DNA from: Antedon mediterranea
Taxonomy: Eukaryota > Echinodermata > Crinoidea > Comatulida > Antedonidae
Length of the DNA: 64,000 nt
NCBI RefSeq assembly: GCF_964355755.1
Contig: NC_092677.1
Coordinates: 9,012,601-9,076,600, forward strand
Direction of reading: 5' to 3'
Below the pieces are notes generated by a model that searched no databases, was not told where the DNA came from, and worked only from the letters and a program-made list of their open reading frames with translations. Both the position numbers and the translations under genes were made by a program. Positions 1-11,500 of the stretch are shown here, piece after piece (the stretch's first letter is position 1; every line of letters begins with the position of its first letter).

Positions 1-1131
1 ACTAATGGTAAGTGGATTTTTAGTCGCGTGCAACGAGACTGTACAGCTCACTATGTCGGTCAATTGGTTGGTAAACACTAACTTGAGGATGCGACTGCAG
101 CCATGTATATGGCCTTGGTTAACTTTAGTCAGCATGCAACATTCTCTTTTTGAATCATAAAACATTGCTTCCTTCTTCAACTGAGATCAATTAACTTTTT
201 TATGTCTTGTATGAGCGGTTATATCGTGGAGAACTAAGTATAGTATGATACTGTATATCTGCTTATTTCTGCATGTTATATCCTTTATCCATGTTTCGAG
301 GTGTGTTCATTCAGTAAATATTAGGATTTATATAACACCTATATAAATTCCTGTCATTTGATTGGACGAATGTGGGTCACATGGCGTGCAATAGTACGCA
401 CTATTCAACGATCGTTAAATAGTACTTTTTGAAACCTTTTTTGTGTACGAAAAAAAAACGTCTAGATGTTATATAAAACAAATAATGAATGTTTTGTATT
501 CGTGTAATGGTACAAATAATGGCACTTGGTGAATGATGAAAGGTTATATCAACTCGGCTTTGCCTCGTTGATATAACCTTTCATCATTCACCTCGTGCCA
601 TTATTTGTACCATTGCACTCATAAACATTCATTATTTGTATACTATTACAACAAATAGCAAAGATTATATAGCAAGACAGGTAACTGTTGCCAAGCCTCT
701 ATCTTATAACACTACGCGCCCAGTAAATCCGTGGTTGCCATTCGGGCGGACAGGTTATTATTGTGATTTAAATGTAAATGGTTTAAATTTTGCGGTCCGC
801 CTCGAAGTATCTGTGGTTAACCATCGTGAGGATTGATTCATGGAAAATGGAAGAAATTATGTAAACAAAGTAAAATAAAAGTTTCTTTGGGATCTGGACA
901 CTTTCCGATTAATTCTGTGTGTTTACATTGAAATGCTTGGTTAGACAACTTCGTTCTTTGACCGAAACATCGTACGAAATTGCCTTGACAACGACTTTAT
1001 TCCGGTTCAAATTTGTGCGCCGGAATGGCGTCCATGGATTACAAACGTCTCACCCAGTTACCTATCTTGCGCCACGTAGCGGCGCTATACAATCTTTGCA
1101 AATAGTAATCAGTACTATGTTCTTTTAAAAG
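1..1131. other. 5' flank of the window, no gene recognised apart from a foldback repeat
   Basis: No convincing exon is visible before about 1132. Short open frames at 636-836 and 919-1128 have no recognisable domain, and the first overlaps the end of a foldback repeat. Since the gene at 1132-2590 begins here in mid-protein, its earlier exons must lie in this stretch unrecognised or upstream of the window. Confidence 0.5.
478..640. repeat. Foldback (long inverted repeat) element, MITE-like
   Basis: Two arms of about 75 bp (478-553 and 567-640) are nearly perfect reverse complements around a 13-base loop, 554-566. The inner part GGTTATATCAAC pairs with GTTGATATAACC, and the outer part ACAAATAATG pairs with CATTATTTGT. 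Such structures are typical of foldback or MITE elements and of hairpin transcripts. No target-site duplication is obvious and no protein is encoded. Confidence 0.75.
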
Positions 1132-2590
1132 GTGCAGGAAGTGATCCCTTCATTGACATCAAAGATGCCCAGTGGCTTTGCAGAGGAGAACTCACACCAG
1201 TTGACATCGACAACATCACCACCAGTCAGTTCATTGTCTATCAATTTGGTGTCTTTGTTATTCAAATGTTAAAGCAGAAGTTGCAGACACCAGATATCAC
1301 ACTGCTGCTTGCGTCGGATCTTCCTGCTAACAATTATGAGAAGAACATGTTCCGTAACTCATTCTTTTTCCAGCATGCACGGAATATTCTGTTCATCCGG
1401 CAGGAGCGTCTAGAGTCTGTTGGTGAATTTGTGATGGTGATCATGCACTGCTTGGCTCATATCAAGGTTGATGATCTGATAGATGATCGCAACCCTTTCT
1501 TTATGAGAGCCTTCTATGAGGTATATTCATTTTATTCTTTTTTAACAGTATAATATAAGAGCAGCCTAGCACACAGTGTTTGTGTTTAAAACATTCTAAT
1601 CGTATAGTAGGTTTTCTGCAAGACTTTTATTTTCGAGACTAGGGTGCAGTAAGTTTGGTTTTTATTGTGGTTTATAATTTAAAATTATTTTTTCAAGGCT
1701 ATAACCTGCATTTGTCAAGACATGTTCTTTGCCAGATCTCGCTCCACAACCGTCACAAGTGCTCTGACAGCTAGCGAACCAGAGGCTGGCAAGACTCCGC
1801 TGGAGACTGCGTTTAGGCATGCCAAGACTTCAACAGAAAAGGCAAACGTTGTAGGAGAACTGGTGACATTGAAGGTGTCAGCACCAGTTGAAGCAGACTT
1901 CAGTGATCAGGTTGGTGTTAAGTTTATATATTTTGAGGGCTTTATGTAATTGTCAATTTGTGGTAGTTCTATTATTGAAAATGGATGAAGTGCCTTCGGT
2001 AACACTAACTGCCTTAGCAGTCTGATTTCTTCCTGTCTATTGCAATACTTATATATATTATATACTAGTTAATAAAAATGTAACAATTTATTTGGATGGG
2101 TTTTATGCTAATTTCTTAGAACATTGAAGACCGACTTGATGGATACCAAGAAACAGCTACCAGTGCAAAACTCCGCGAGTTCCTATCCACCAGTGGGGGT
2201 GGTAAGATGTCTGGAGATTTTGTATCTGCAAGGTTACGTGAGTTACGAGGCCAAAATGAACCAGAAGAAACAAAACAAACTGTCCATAAACCAAAGCATC
2301 ATGGTCTGAAGAGTCAAAAAGCACTCCTGGATATGCAAATTATGCAGTTGAATGGTCAGGTGGATAATTATAATACACAATTAGCTCAAGTATTGAATGA
2401 GCAACAATCAATCAGTGAAGGCGTTGAGAGATTGCGAGATCAGGGAGATTTTGATCCGTCACGACTTGAAGTCATGAAGAAACAGACAACTATGCTTGGC
2501 ATTAGACGAGATAACCTAATGAAAAAGATTTCGCAACTTACAGGAGAGGTTGCCAAGAAACAGAAAGAGCGACAGAGCATTGATCACTAA
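1132..2590 (+). CDS. 3' part of an unrecognised conserved-looking protein gene (three coding exons)
   Basis: Three exons join in one frame: about 1132-1520 (acceptor either just before 1132 or 1138), 1698-1910 and 2120-2590, ending in TAA at 2588-2590. Donors are GAG|gtatat and CAG|gttggt. Acceptors are tttcaag| and tttcttag|. All internal junctions are phase 0. The encoded part, about 355 residues, starts with GSDPFIDIKDAQWL and has a hydrophobic alpha/beta-like stretch (ITLLLASDLP, ILFIRQERLESVGEFVMVIM). A low-complexity Ser/Thr region follows, and the last 110 residues are charged and look like a coiled coil (SQKALLDMQIMQLNGQVDNY onward). The codon pattern and clean splice sites argue for a real gene. 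I do not recognise the family and assign no function. The 5' exons are missing from the window or unseen. Candidate poly(A) signals AATAAA lie at 3013 and 3057. Confidence 0.75.
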
Positions 2591-5517
2591 AGATTTCAAC
2601 TAAACTAGACAAATGCCACTTCAACATATTTAATTATTTTCAATTTGTTTAGTATTATTTTAAACCTTTACAGATTTTAGTTTCATTTTGTGTGAATGTT
2701 AATACAGTACTTTGAGAAACCCAGTGCTTTATAACATTTAGTTGTACATGTTTTAAATTTTAAGTATTTTCACAGATGGATGTAAATTTTATTTAAATAT
2801 ATAAGATCTGTAAATATAATTGAATGAACTACCTTATTATAGCAAACAGGTATTGACAAATTGAAAAATTATATTTGTAAATATAAATAAGATATTTTTT
2901 TATAAATAACATATTTTATTTGAATCCGTTCAATAATCCTTATCAATTCCGTCCAAGATATTTTCAAATTTCCGTCCTGATGATTAATGTATTGTTGTTC
3001 AATATTGAATTGAATAAATATTAAAGTACATTGATATATGATATCATTTCAGCTGAAATAAAGAAAACTAGATTTTGTAGGTAACAGTACATTTGAAAAA
3101 TGACTGTACTTTAGTATACACTTTTATTTTTAATGTCTACCTTAAGAATTTACTTAATGATAGTAAAGTATAGCATATGTCTACAGTTTGAATAGAATAA
3201 GTTGACTAAATTTTGTAAAGCATACATTTTTACATGGATTAGTATTAAATTGATTAATTAAGGCTTTTCGTTGTGTCAAGAAATATAAAGGTAAATTCAC
3301 ACTCGTTAACACTGTTATTCGACGCTATCGTCGTTGATAGTTTAACAGTTTGACGATCGTTTGAAAACGATCAAGTTGAAATGATAACGATAGCAAGTAC
3401 CTTTTCCTGTAAATCGTTAACATTTCAATGTTTACGTAGAAGATCGCCGATTATTGTTAACGATAGCGTCGACTAACGTCGACAGGAACACAGACTTTAG
3501 TTTCATAGAGTGGAAGACTCTACTTTATGAATGAATTAATTTAACTGCGCCATGCGAATGTAGTATACATTTAATGTTTACATTAGGCGTACTTCCGATT
3601 CTAAATATGATATAAATAATTCAAATTTATTCATAAACTGTTTATTCAGTTAGGTAGACGATAATCAAGATTCCAAATAAAATATTTACTTTTAATATGC
3701 ACATTTACTTTTTGATATTCACAGAGCTTTTGTTTGCTTTATAACTATTTATAATAAGATTATAAGATATTTTTTATTTTATTTTTATGGATTTTCTAGC
3801 TTATGTAGTACACAATCATTGTACAATAAGAGTATTTTCCTCGACGATCACCAAAAACATTGGTGTATAGAAGTATACTGTAAGTTTTAGACATAAGATT
3901 CGCTATATTTAGATGGAAGATTGTAACTGGAGAAAACGCTTTTATCATGTACAAACGAATCTTGATTGACGCGTTCAAATAGGGATTGTCTAAAGTGTAG
4001 TTAAGTTAAATTTGCGCTATTTTTGCTTTGATAGATATTAGAGTATATTTAAAAGATGTTATCATGTTGATTGATTGTATGCGATTAATGTATTGTTTGT
4101 ATTTTGATGTTTTAAATTTGGAATAATAAAGTTCTATGATCAGACGAGCACCGCGTCACATTTTTTTTTCTGTGTTTCTGGGCTTTGTTTTGAATTGAGT
4201 GCTTTATTTGTTTTTGTTTTTTTTTTCGAACTTTTTGCATAACCGACCAGATGGGTGAGAGCGACGTAGCCCTTGCCGATCGATTCGGCTATTCTATCGA
4301 AATATCGTTATCGCCACAGCTATAACAATACTCGCTATGCATATAGGCCTATATTTAATAATAATAATAATTACACATGCTGACTGAAAAGTTACCAGAT
4401 GCGGTGAGTCTATTGAATTCCGGACGATCCTTTATCAGTTAACAAAAATACAAACAGTAAGATTTAGAGCCATTGGAATAGACACGATTTCAAACTGCTC
4501 GTCGACCCATAGAAGCCCCCCCCCCCCCCCCAGGAGAATCCCCACCAACAAATGTGTGTAACTGCGTCAAACAGTAATAACCTACATTCAGTACACAGCC
4601 GCTATACCAACGGCTATTTGCCCATTTGCGATGCTCATAAATGCTGGAATAAAACTTTAAACTAGAACGCCAATGTACAGTTCATTCGAGTCATTTATTT
4701 AATAATAAATCGCGTTCATGAACTAAGTCAACCTTGTAGCACGTACGGTAACATAAAATAAAATATCTCTGAAGTCCCCACACAGGTTTCATCTCAAGGG
4801 ATTATACGAGACATATAGTTTCCTAAAACATAAGCTAAATCTATGTTTTATATAACCGTCTGCCACAATTCGGATTTGTTTTACTCGATTGTGTTATTAG
4901 TTGGCTCCGTTAATTGGTATTGGTTTTACCGAGTTCATATTGCTCGTTTATTAATAGTAAGTTATTGATTTGAAATTCAAAACAATCTGTTTCTTGGTTT
5001 ACTTTGCCAGAGAAGTAAACCTGTCTGCACTTAGTGATTGATGGTTATGTTCTGACCCTCGACTATTCAATCGTAACGTTGCCGTTACTAAGCAGAAAGA
5101 ATAAATGGAAAATAAAACGATCGATCAACCATGAATTAACAATAGGTAAACTAAAGAAGACGAGTGTGATCCTATTTGAGTATTATAACACGTATAATTA
5201 GGTCCGTTTCAAACTATTTTCTTGTACGAGATACCAATGATATTGATTGGGTTGTAAGTTGTATAGTTGGCAAGTTGTATAGTTTTGGACTTTACTCAAA
5301 GGCAGACGATCACGATAAGGTTGTTGCCGCATTTTGTTGGGACTTCCCTCCTGTAGTAGCCGATTACTTGACTTCATAAATAAGGCTCGATTGTTTTCAC
5401 GACATATAGTGTAAAGAGAATGCAATTTGTTTTTCACGACGTATTGTGGATAATAACACTTTAACAGATTGAAAGGAATTTTTCCCACCGTGGAACAACC
5501 TGTTGAGCTAGTCAATT
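2591..5517. other. Intergenic region with 3' UTR of the upstream gene
   Basis: AT-rich DNA without a supported gene. It starts with the presumed 3' UTR of the upstream gene. It also holds an inverted repeat near 3319-3472 and a run of 16 C at 4516-4531. The last few hundred bases should contain the promoter and 5' UTR of the CXorf65 homolog, but no core promoter element can be named with confidence. Confidence 0.5.
3013..3062 (+). promoter_or_regulatory. Candidate polyadenylation signals
   Basis: AATAAA hexamers at 3013-3018 and 3057-3062 lie about 420-470 bases after the stop codon of the upstream gene. They are the nearest canonical signals I saw. Which one is used cannot be told from sequence alone. 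Confidence 0.35.
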
Positions 5518-8500
5518 ATGTTTATTACAGTACGATATGGAGGTAAGTGTATAGCAACCAAAATCATGTTATTGTATAAATAGATAACATAGGGTTAAAG
5601 TACATGTATGTTGTAGAGCCGGGCACCATGTAAATTGTATATATTTTGATACATGATTTGATTTATTTAGGGGCGTCAATTTTTCGTTTTGTTTGATGAT
5701 TGTGGAACTATCTTATTTTTCGATAATGCAAGTTGCTAACTATAGTTAGAACTTAACTTTTAAAGCCAAATTGTCATAATACGTGCGCATTCATTTTATT
5801 CATATTCATATTATTTTATTGTGTGTTTGATAAAACTACCATAGTAGGTTGTTAGGGTCTTTGGGTATAGTTCTATTCACTGCATGCAGAATAATGAAAG
5901 AAGCAATTTGATGAAGCGTGTGCAATGTAGGCCTAGTTTTTCCAATTGATTTTACATTAAATTCTAACTGTTCATCAAAACAGTCACAGATGTCAATTTT
6001 AACAAGGTAGGCCCAGAGGAGTGTGCAATCCCCGATAGCCTACGATTTGTTACATCATGCAGTGTTAGAAGAGCATCATTGTTTAAATATATTCCATTTG
6101 TATAGCTTACATAATAACTTGTAGTCTGTGTTCCAGACGGAGTTAAGAGTTTTGTCTTAACAATTAGTTTTTAACCAAATATTTTGCACATATGGCGTTT
6201 CATACGTATACTATAAATAAATAAAAAAGACAATAAATACTATAACTTGTTACGTAATAATAATACACAGTACATTTTTCCATCAGAACGGGAGGAGGCG
6301 CTGTTTAATCCGAATTGCAAGACGATGTTACTTCTGGAGAATATACGACATCGTTGTAGACTCAGTGAAGATGGTCAGTTTAGCTTGTGTAATATTTCAA
6401 ATAGAGAATACGATTTCAGGATTTATGGAAAAAAATCACTTTCTCTATATGTGTGGAAAGTATCATTTTAATTACAATGTGTGATTTCAGAGCCTTTGAC
6501 TAAAGCTTCTATAACCATTCGGTTTATTTATGATTGCATTATCGATTATCAAAATGTTTATATTGATTGTGTCACGATAATGATTAACATTTCATGTATC
6601 TAAATGAATGAGTAATTGTTTGTGTAAAGGTAATTACATGTAAAGATAATGAAAGTCGTTTGAAGATCAAGAAATCATTTTGTAATAAAGTTATTCACTT
6701 AGTTTGGTTAAAATGGTTATGTAACATAATTATGTAATTAGGAAATGGAAATAAAGGTGGTGGAAATTAATTTTAAAATAAAATCTGCTTTTTTCTAGTC
6801 GAAGTTGATCTAGCTGATCCAGAAGGCAATGTTAAACATCTAATTGAAGCTTCCCTAAGATATGCAAATGAGGTTTTGAAAGAAAGAGAAACATTTGTTT
6901 TAATAAAAGTTGAAAGTAAGTAAAACTAAAAATATGTCAATCTATATAAAGATCTAGATTCCTAAAATTCAGTTAAGTTTGGTACCTTAGTTTTGTAACA
7001 GTAAACTAATTTGGTGTCACACACCGGCTAATAATTCTCAATACCTTAATTTGTATCTTTTCAGAAGATGACGAGTCGCGGAAACCTAGCTATATACCAT
7101 TATTGAATGATCAAGAGCAAATAGATGCCGCATTTCTAGGTCGGTCAATCTTGTATTTATATTTATTTATTTATTTATTTGTAGATCTAGGGCCTACTTA
7201 TTACTTTTCCCACTTCACTCACCCCCATTTGTGTGCCGTTGGTTTTGGGAGTTCATAATCAAAGCGTGGAGTTGACGTTGGTATTCATTCAGTCATTGTA
7301 CTTTAATCCTGCAAGCGTGAAGCTAATTAATATTCATAATCGTTTGAAACTATAATTTTCAGTTTATTAATTTACAAGAACATTACAAAACATTCATTCA
7401 ATTTTAATCAATTATTTAAAGTATGGTTTGTTAGTATGTGTATTAACAGGTATTTGTTAGCTATCAAAACTTAATACTACTTTTCAACACCAATATAGTA
7501 ACAGCTAGTTGTTAAGGTATATACCTGTGGAAATAATTACTGGTATTTTTAATTCGTGTAGGCAAAAGAAATATGATGTGATTTTTTTACAGGAAGTTCA
7601 TTGTGGTATAGATAGCGACCAGTGGTCGCTTGAATGGGGTGCATGCGCTTGTTGGGGTGGAAGCTCCAATCGTAGTGGGGGAGTCGGGATATTACTTCGT
7701 TCGGGGCTATCCCTTTCGAAAGTTCGCAGGGATGTGGATGGTACTGTTATCTCGGGATTGGTGAAGTTCGGAGAGAAGTTGGTGCAGCTCTGTTGTGTGT
7801 ATGCTCCAAATGACCCGGCAATTAGGAAGGCGTACTTCGCTGCACTGCCGGAGTGGCTTTCCCCAGCTGTGCCTTGTGTTCTAGGTGGGGACTTTAATTG
7901 CATCATGGATGGAGGTACAGACAAAGTGGGGGGAAACCCGGGGCTCGGAATGTCCGGCTCGGTCGAATTACGTGATTTTTGTCAGGATTATTGCCTGGTC
8001 GATCAGTTCCGCGTGTTACATCCTAATACCGTTAGCACATCCTGGAGCTCTAGCGCAAAGGGTGTTGCCTGTAGACTTGATAGGTTTTATGCATCCCCTT
8101 CAATCTGTGTTAAGCGCTTTGAGTACTCTGTATGTGCGTGCTCTGATCATGAATGGACAGTAATGGAAGCGGAGGTGTCATCCTGCATACGAAAAGGTAA
8201 AGGCGTATGGAAATGCAACATTTCTGTTCTGAATGATCCTGTGTTTACTGAAGACTTCTCTCATAGATATAAGTGGTGGCAGTCGTTAAAGCATGGGCTT
8301 TCGTCAATTCTTGAATGGTGGGATGATGTAAAGAGGAGGTCTAAAGAGGTTATTATCTCCCACTCGGTGAGGATCAGTACTTCAAAGAAAAATGAAAGGA
8401 GAAAATTAGAGAAAGAGTATGAGCATCTAAAATGCCAGCTCAACCGGTCTAAAGAGACAGCAGTTTTGGATTCAATGGCGGCAATAAAGGTTAAGTTAAA

Positions 8501-11500
8501 CAAGCTAGCCCAGGTAGAAAGAGAAGGGGCCCGAATTAGGGCGAGAGTCCGGTTTTTAGAGGAAGGGGAAAAGAGCTCCAAGTTCTTTTTTGGCCAAGAA
8601 AAACAGAGAGGACAGAAGAAACTGATCAGGTCAGTGCGTAACAGTAAAGGCGCGGTCGTCACTGATAGCGAGGAAATCGCTGGAGTTTTTGCTGACTATT
8701 ATCAGGACCTTTTTGACGGAAGCAACTGCAAGTTAGACATACCCGGACAAGAAAGCTTCTTGAATGGTGTAAAAAGGCAAGTTCCAAGAACAAAGGTAAA
8801 CGTTTTGGAAGGAACTGTAGATGCGGCCGAGGTACTGAAAGCTATTTCTTCCATGGCCAAGGACAAGTCACCTGGGTCAGATGGCCTGCCAGTGGAATTT
8901 TATTTGGAATTTTGGTCGCTTATTGGCGCCGACTTAATTGAGGTTTATACTTCAGTATTTCAGTCCGGTAGCTTGTCGAAATCGCAACGGCTTGGTCTTA
9001 TAACCCTGTTACAGAAGCCTGGGGATAGCCAAGACCCAAGGAACCGGCGTCCTATCACCCTGCTAAATGTTGACTATAAGATTTTGGCAAAAGTGCTTTG
9101 TCTTCGTTTGGGTAGCGTGATGGGTGACTTGGTAGGCCCCTTCCAAACATGTAGCGTTCCCGGCAGACGACTTCAGTCTAATTTAGTTCTTCTAAGGGAT
9201 ATTGTGGAATTTTCATCCAGACGCAAGTTTCCCTTAGCAATCATATCTTTTGATAAAGAAAAAGCTTTTGACAGAGTTAATGTTGATTTTTTATTTCAAG
9301 TGTTGAGAAGGATGGGGTTTGGCATGAAGTTTCTTCAATGGCTGCGTGTTTTGTACTGCAACCTATTTCGTGGTGTGATGGTGAATGGTTTTGTCTCTCG
9401 TTCATTTCCGTTAACTCGGGGGGTGAGGCAAGGTTGCCCGCTGTCTCCTTTGTTGTATGTTTTATACATGGAAGCATTGGCGTGCAGGATTCAAAGTTCC
9501 GAGTGCATTCAAGGGGTAAAGCTCCCCGGAAGCGGGGGGAAAGAATGCAAGTTCATCCAATACGCAGATGACCTCACATGTATTAATTCGTCTCGTTCCT
9601 CTGTTATCTCTTTACTAAAATTATTAACGGCGTTTGAGGGAGTCTCTGGTTCCCGATTTAATCTTTCGAAAACATGTGGTCTGTTATGGGGTGTGTGGCG
9701 CGGGTTATCTCGACTTCCTGGGGTGGAGTCTGTCCCGTGGTCTGTGAATTCTTTAAAAGTTTGCGGGGTAGAGTTTGGGGCTCAAGATCCCGGCTTGGCT
9801 ACGTGGGAGAAAGTTGTAGGGCGGTTCGAAACAACAGTTGAAAAATGGAAAAATAGGAAAATGTCTGTAATGGGTAGAATCCTGATTTTGAATTCTATAG
9901 CGTTACCTATTGTGTTGTATGTAGCTCCCGTTTACGTTGCTCCTATGGCTTTGGTCAAGCGTATATATAAGTGCATGTTTTCCTTCGTGTGGAAGGGTGG
10001 TAGAGAAATGGTTTCACGGAAGACCTTATTTTTGCCGAAAAGTAAAGGTGGCTTGGGTCTGTTAGATCCGGTGGCGAAATGTGAAAGTATTCTAATTTCT
10101 TCCATGTCACAGGTGTACAAAGGGGTTGAATGGTCTTTCTTTGGTGCCTTGTGGTTAGGTCGGGTTCTTCATCGACTTGGGATTTTGGTGTGGGATAACA
10201 ACCGTCCCCATGATATGGAACCTCCGAGGGTATATGTCCATCTGGGAAAATTGTGTCAAGATTATTGGCTCCTATGCAAGAAACAAGTTGCTTGGCATCA
10301 GGTATAGAGTAAAGAGGTTTTTAATGCTAGATTAGAGGGGATCAGTCATGTGGCTTCGTGTGTGCGTTTACGTCCGGCCCAGGATTGGGATTAGGCTTTT
10401 AAGGCTCTATGGGGTGGTAGAATCCTTAACTGTAGTAGAGAAGTAGGATGGAAAGCGGTGCATAATTGTCTTCCGGTTGGAGAAGTTTTGAAACTTCGCA
10501 GAATGTCGGTCAAGCGTTTTGACTGTCCTTGGTGTGGTGTTACGGAATCAATCCGCCACTGTCTTATGGACGGCTCGCATCTCGCTTTAGTTTGGCAGTG
10601 GGGGATGGAAGTGCTTAGTCGCTTCCACGGGTTGGATGTCTCAGTGTCTGAGAACCACTTGATATTTTTTTCTTTTAATGCGTCCGAGCAGCTTCTTTAT
10701 GAATTGGCTGTGTTTTTTATTTCTGAGATTAAGTTTGTTATTTGGAAGGCTAGATGTCAGGCCTTGTTCCACAATGAATTTGTTTCGGAAGAAGGTCTTA
10801 TTCTCTTAGTCAAAAAAGCTCTAAAAAATCGTATTAATCTCGAGTTTACACGACTCAAGTGTCAGTTATCAATTTTTCAAAATGTTTGGTGCACTCAAGG
10901 TGTTCTCGCATGCGTGGTGGGCGAAAAGTTGGTTTTTAAGTTGTAAATTAATTCGATTCACTGCGGTGTCTGTTTTCTCGCATCTCGTTTTTGTTCAGTG
11001 TTTAGTTTTTAGAGGCAGGGAGGATCGTACCCTCACGTATTCCGGTCTGCCGTGGGCAGCCTGCCTGGGGCTGAACGCTTAGTGGTTATGTTCTAAGTTA
11101 GTTTATCCTTGTTTGCGTTCGCTCTAAATCAAAAAGGAGTATCTGTTCTTTTCAGCTTAATATCTGAAACGCTGCTCATCGAGTAGCTTCTATATTAAAC
11201 TGATTTTTGAACCTAGGCCATGAAATAGGAGCTTGCTCCATCCTGGCCACGGGTTGGCCTGGTATTGCAGTACATCCAGGATCGGCCCATCCTCTTTGGA
11301 GGAAATACTTAATACAAAAATAGAATTTTCATAGTTTAAGCATACTTAATTAAGTTTCACATTAAAGTTTGCCGACAGAGCGCATACCGTACGTACGCGT
11401 CCACAATGTTACAAAAATGGCTTAGCGGCGCATGTGCCGTTAAGCTGTACGTCTAAAACTTCATATCCCCAACTTAACAATTAAATTTTGTTCAATTATT

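Larger units (their letters stand above)
7478..11306 (+). mobile_element. Tx1/L1-type LINE, 5'-truncated, with U2-like 3' end
   Basis: The element lies in intron 4 of the CXorf65 homolog, same strand. It consists of a truncated ORF2-like frame (7509-10946, interrupted by two TAG codons), a short spacer, and a U2 snRNA-like 3' segment at 11105-11292. The 9-bp word ACTTAATAC occurs at 7469-7477 and again at 11307-11315. If these are target-site duplications, they bracket one inserted unit that includes the U2-like part. No poly(A) tail is seen. Base composition of the ORF is less AT-rich than its surroundings. The Tx1 clade includes families specific for RNA genes, and Keno targets U2 genes. 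Assignment to Keno itself is inference. Confidence 0.8.

Noticed and set aside
4516-4531. Run of 16 C as a structural element
   Set aside because: An isolated homopolymer without flanking structure, likely length-polymorphic and possibly affected by sequencing error.
8261-8662. Antisense and alternative-frame open frames inside the LINE (for example 7598-7924, 8261-8662, 9338-9571)
   Set aside because: They are shadows of the endonuclease/reverse transcriptase frame.
11105-11292. A functional U2 snRNA gene
   Set aside because: Stem-loop I is not recognisable, the branch-site-pairing GUAGUA is changed, and the segment sits directly behind a LINE frame without visible snRNA promoter elements.
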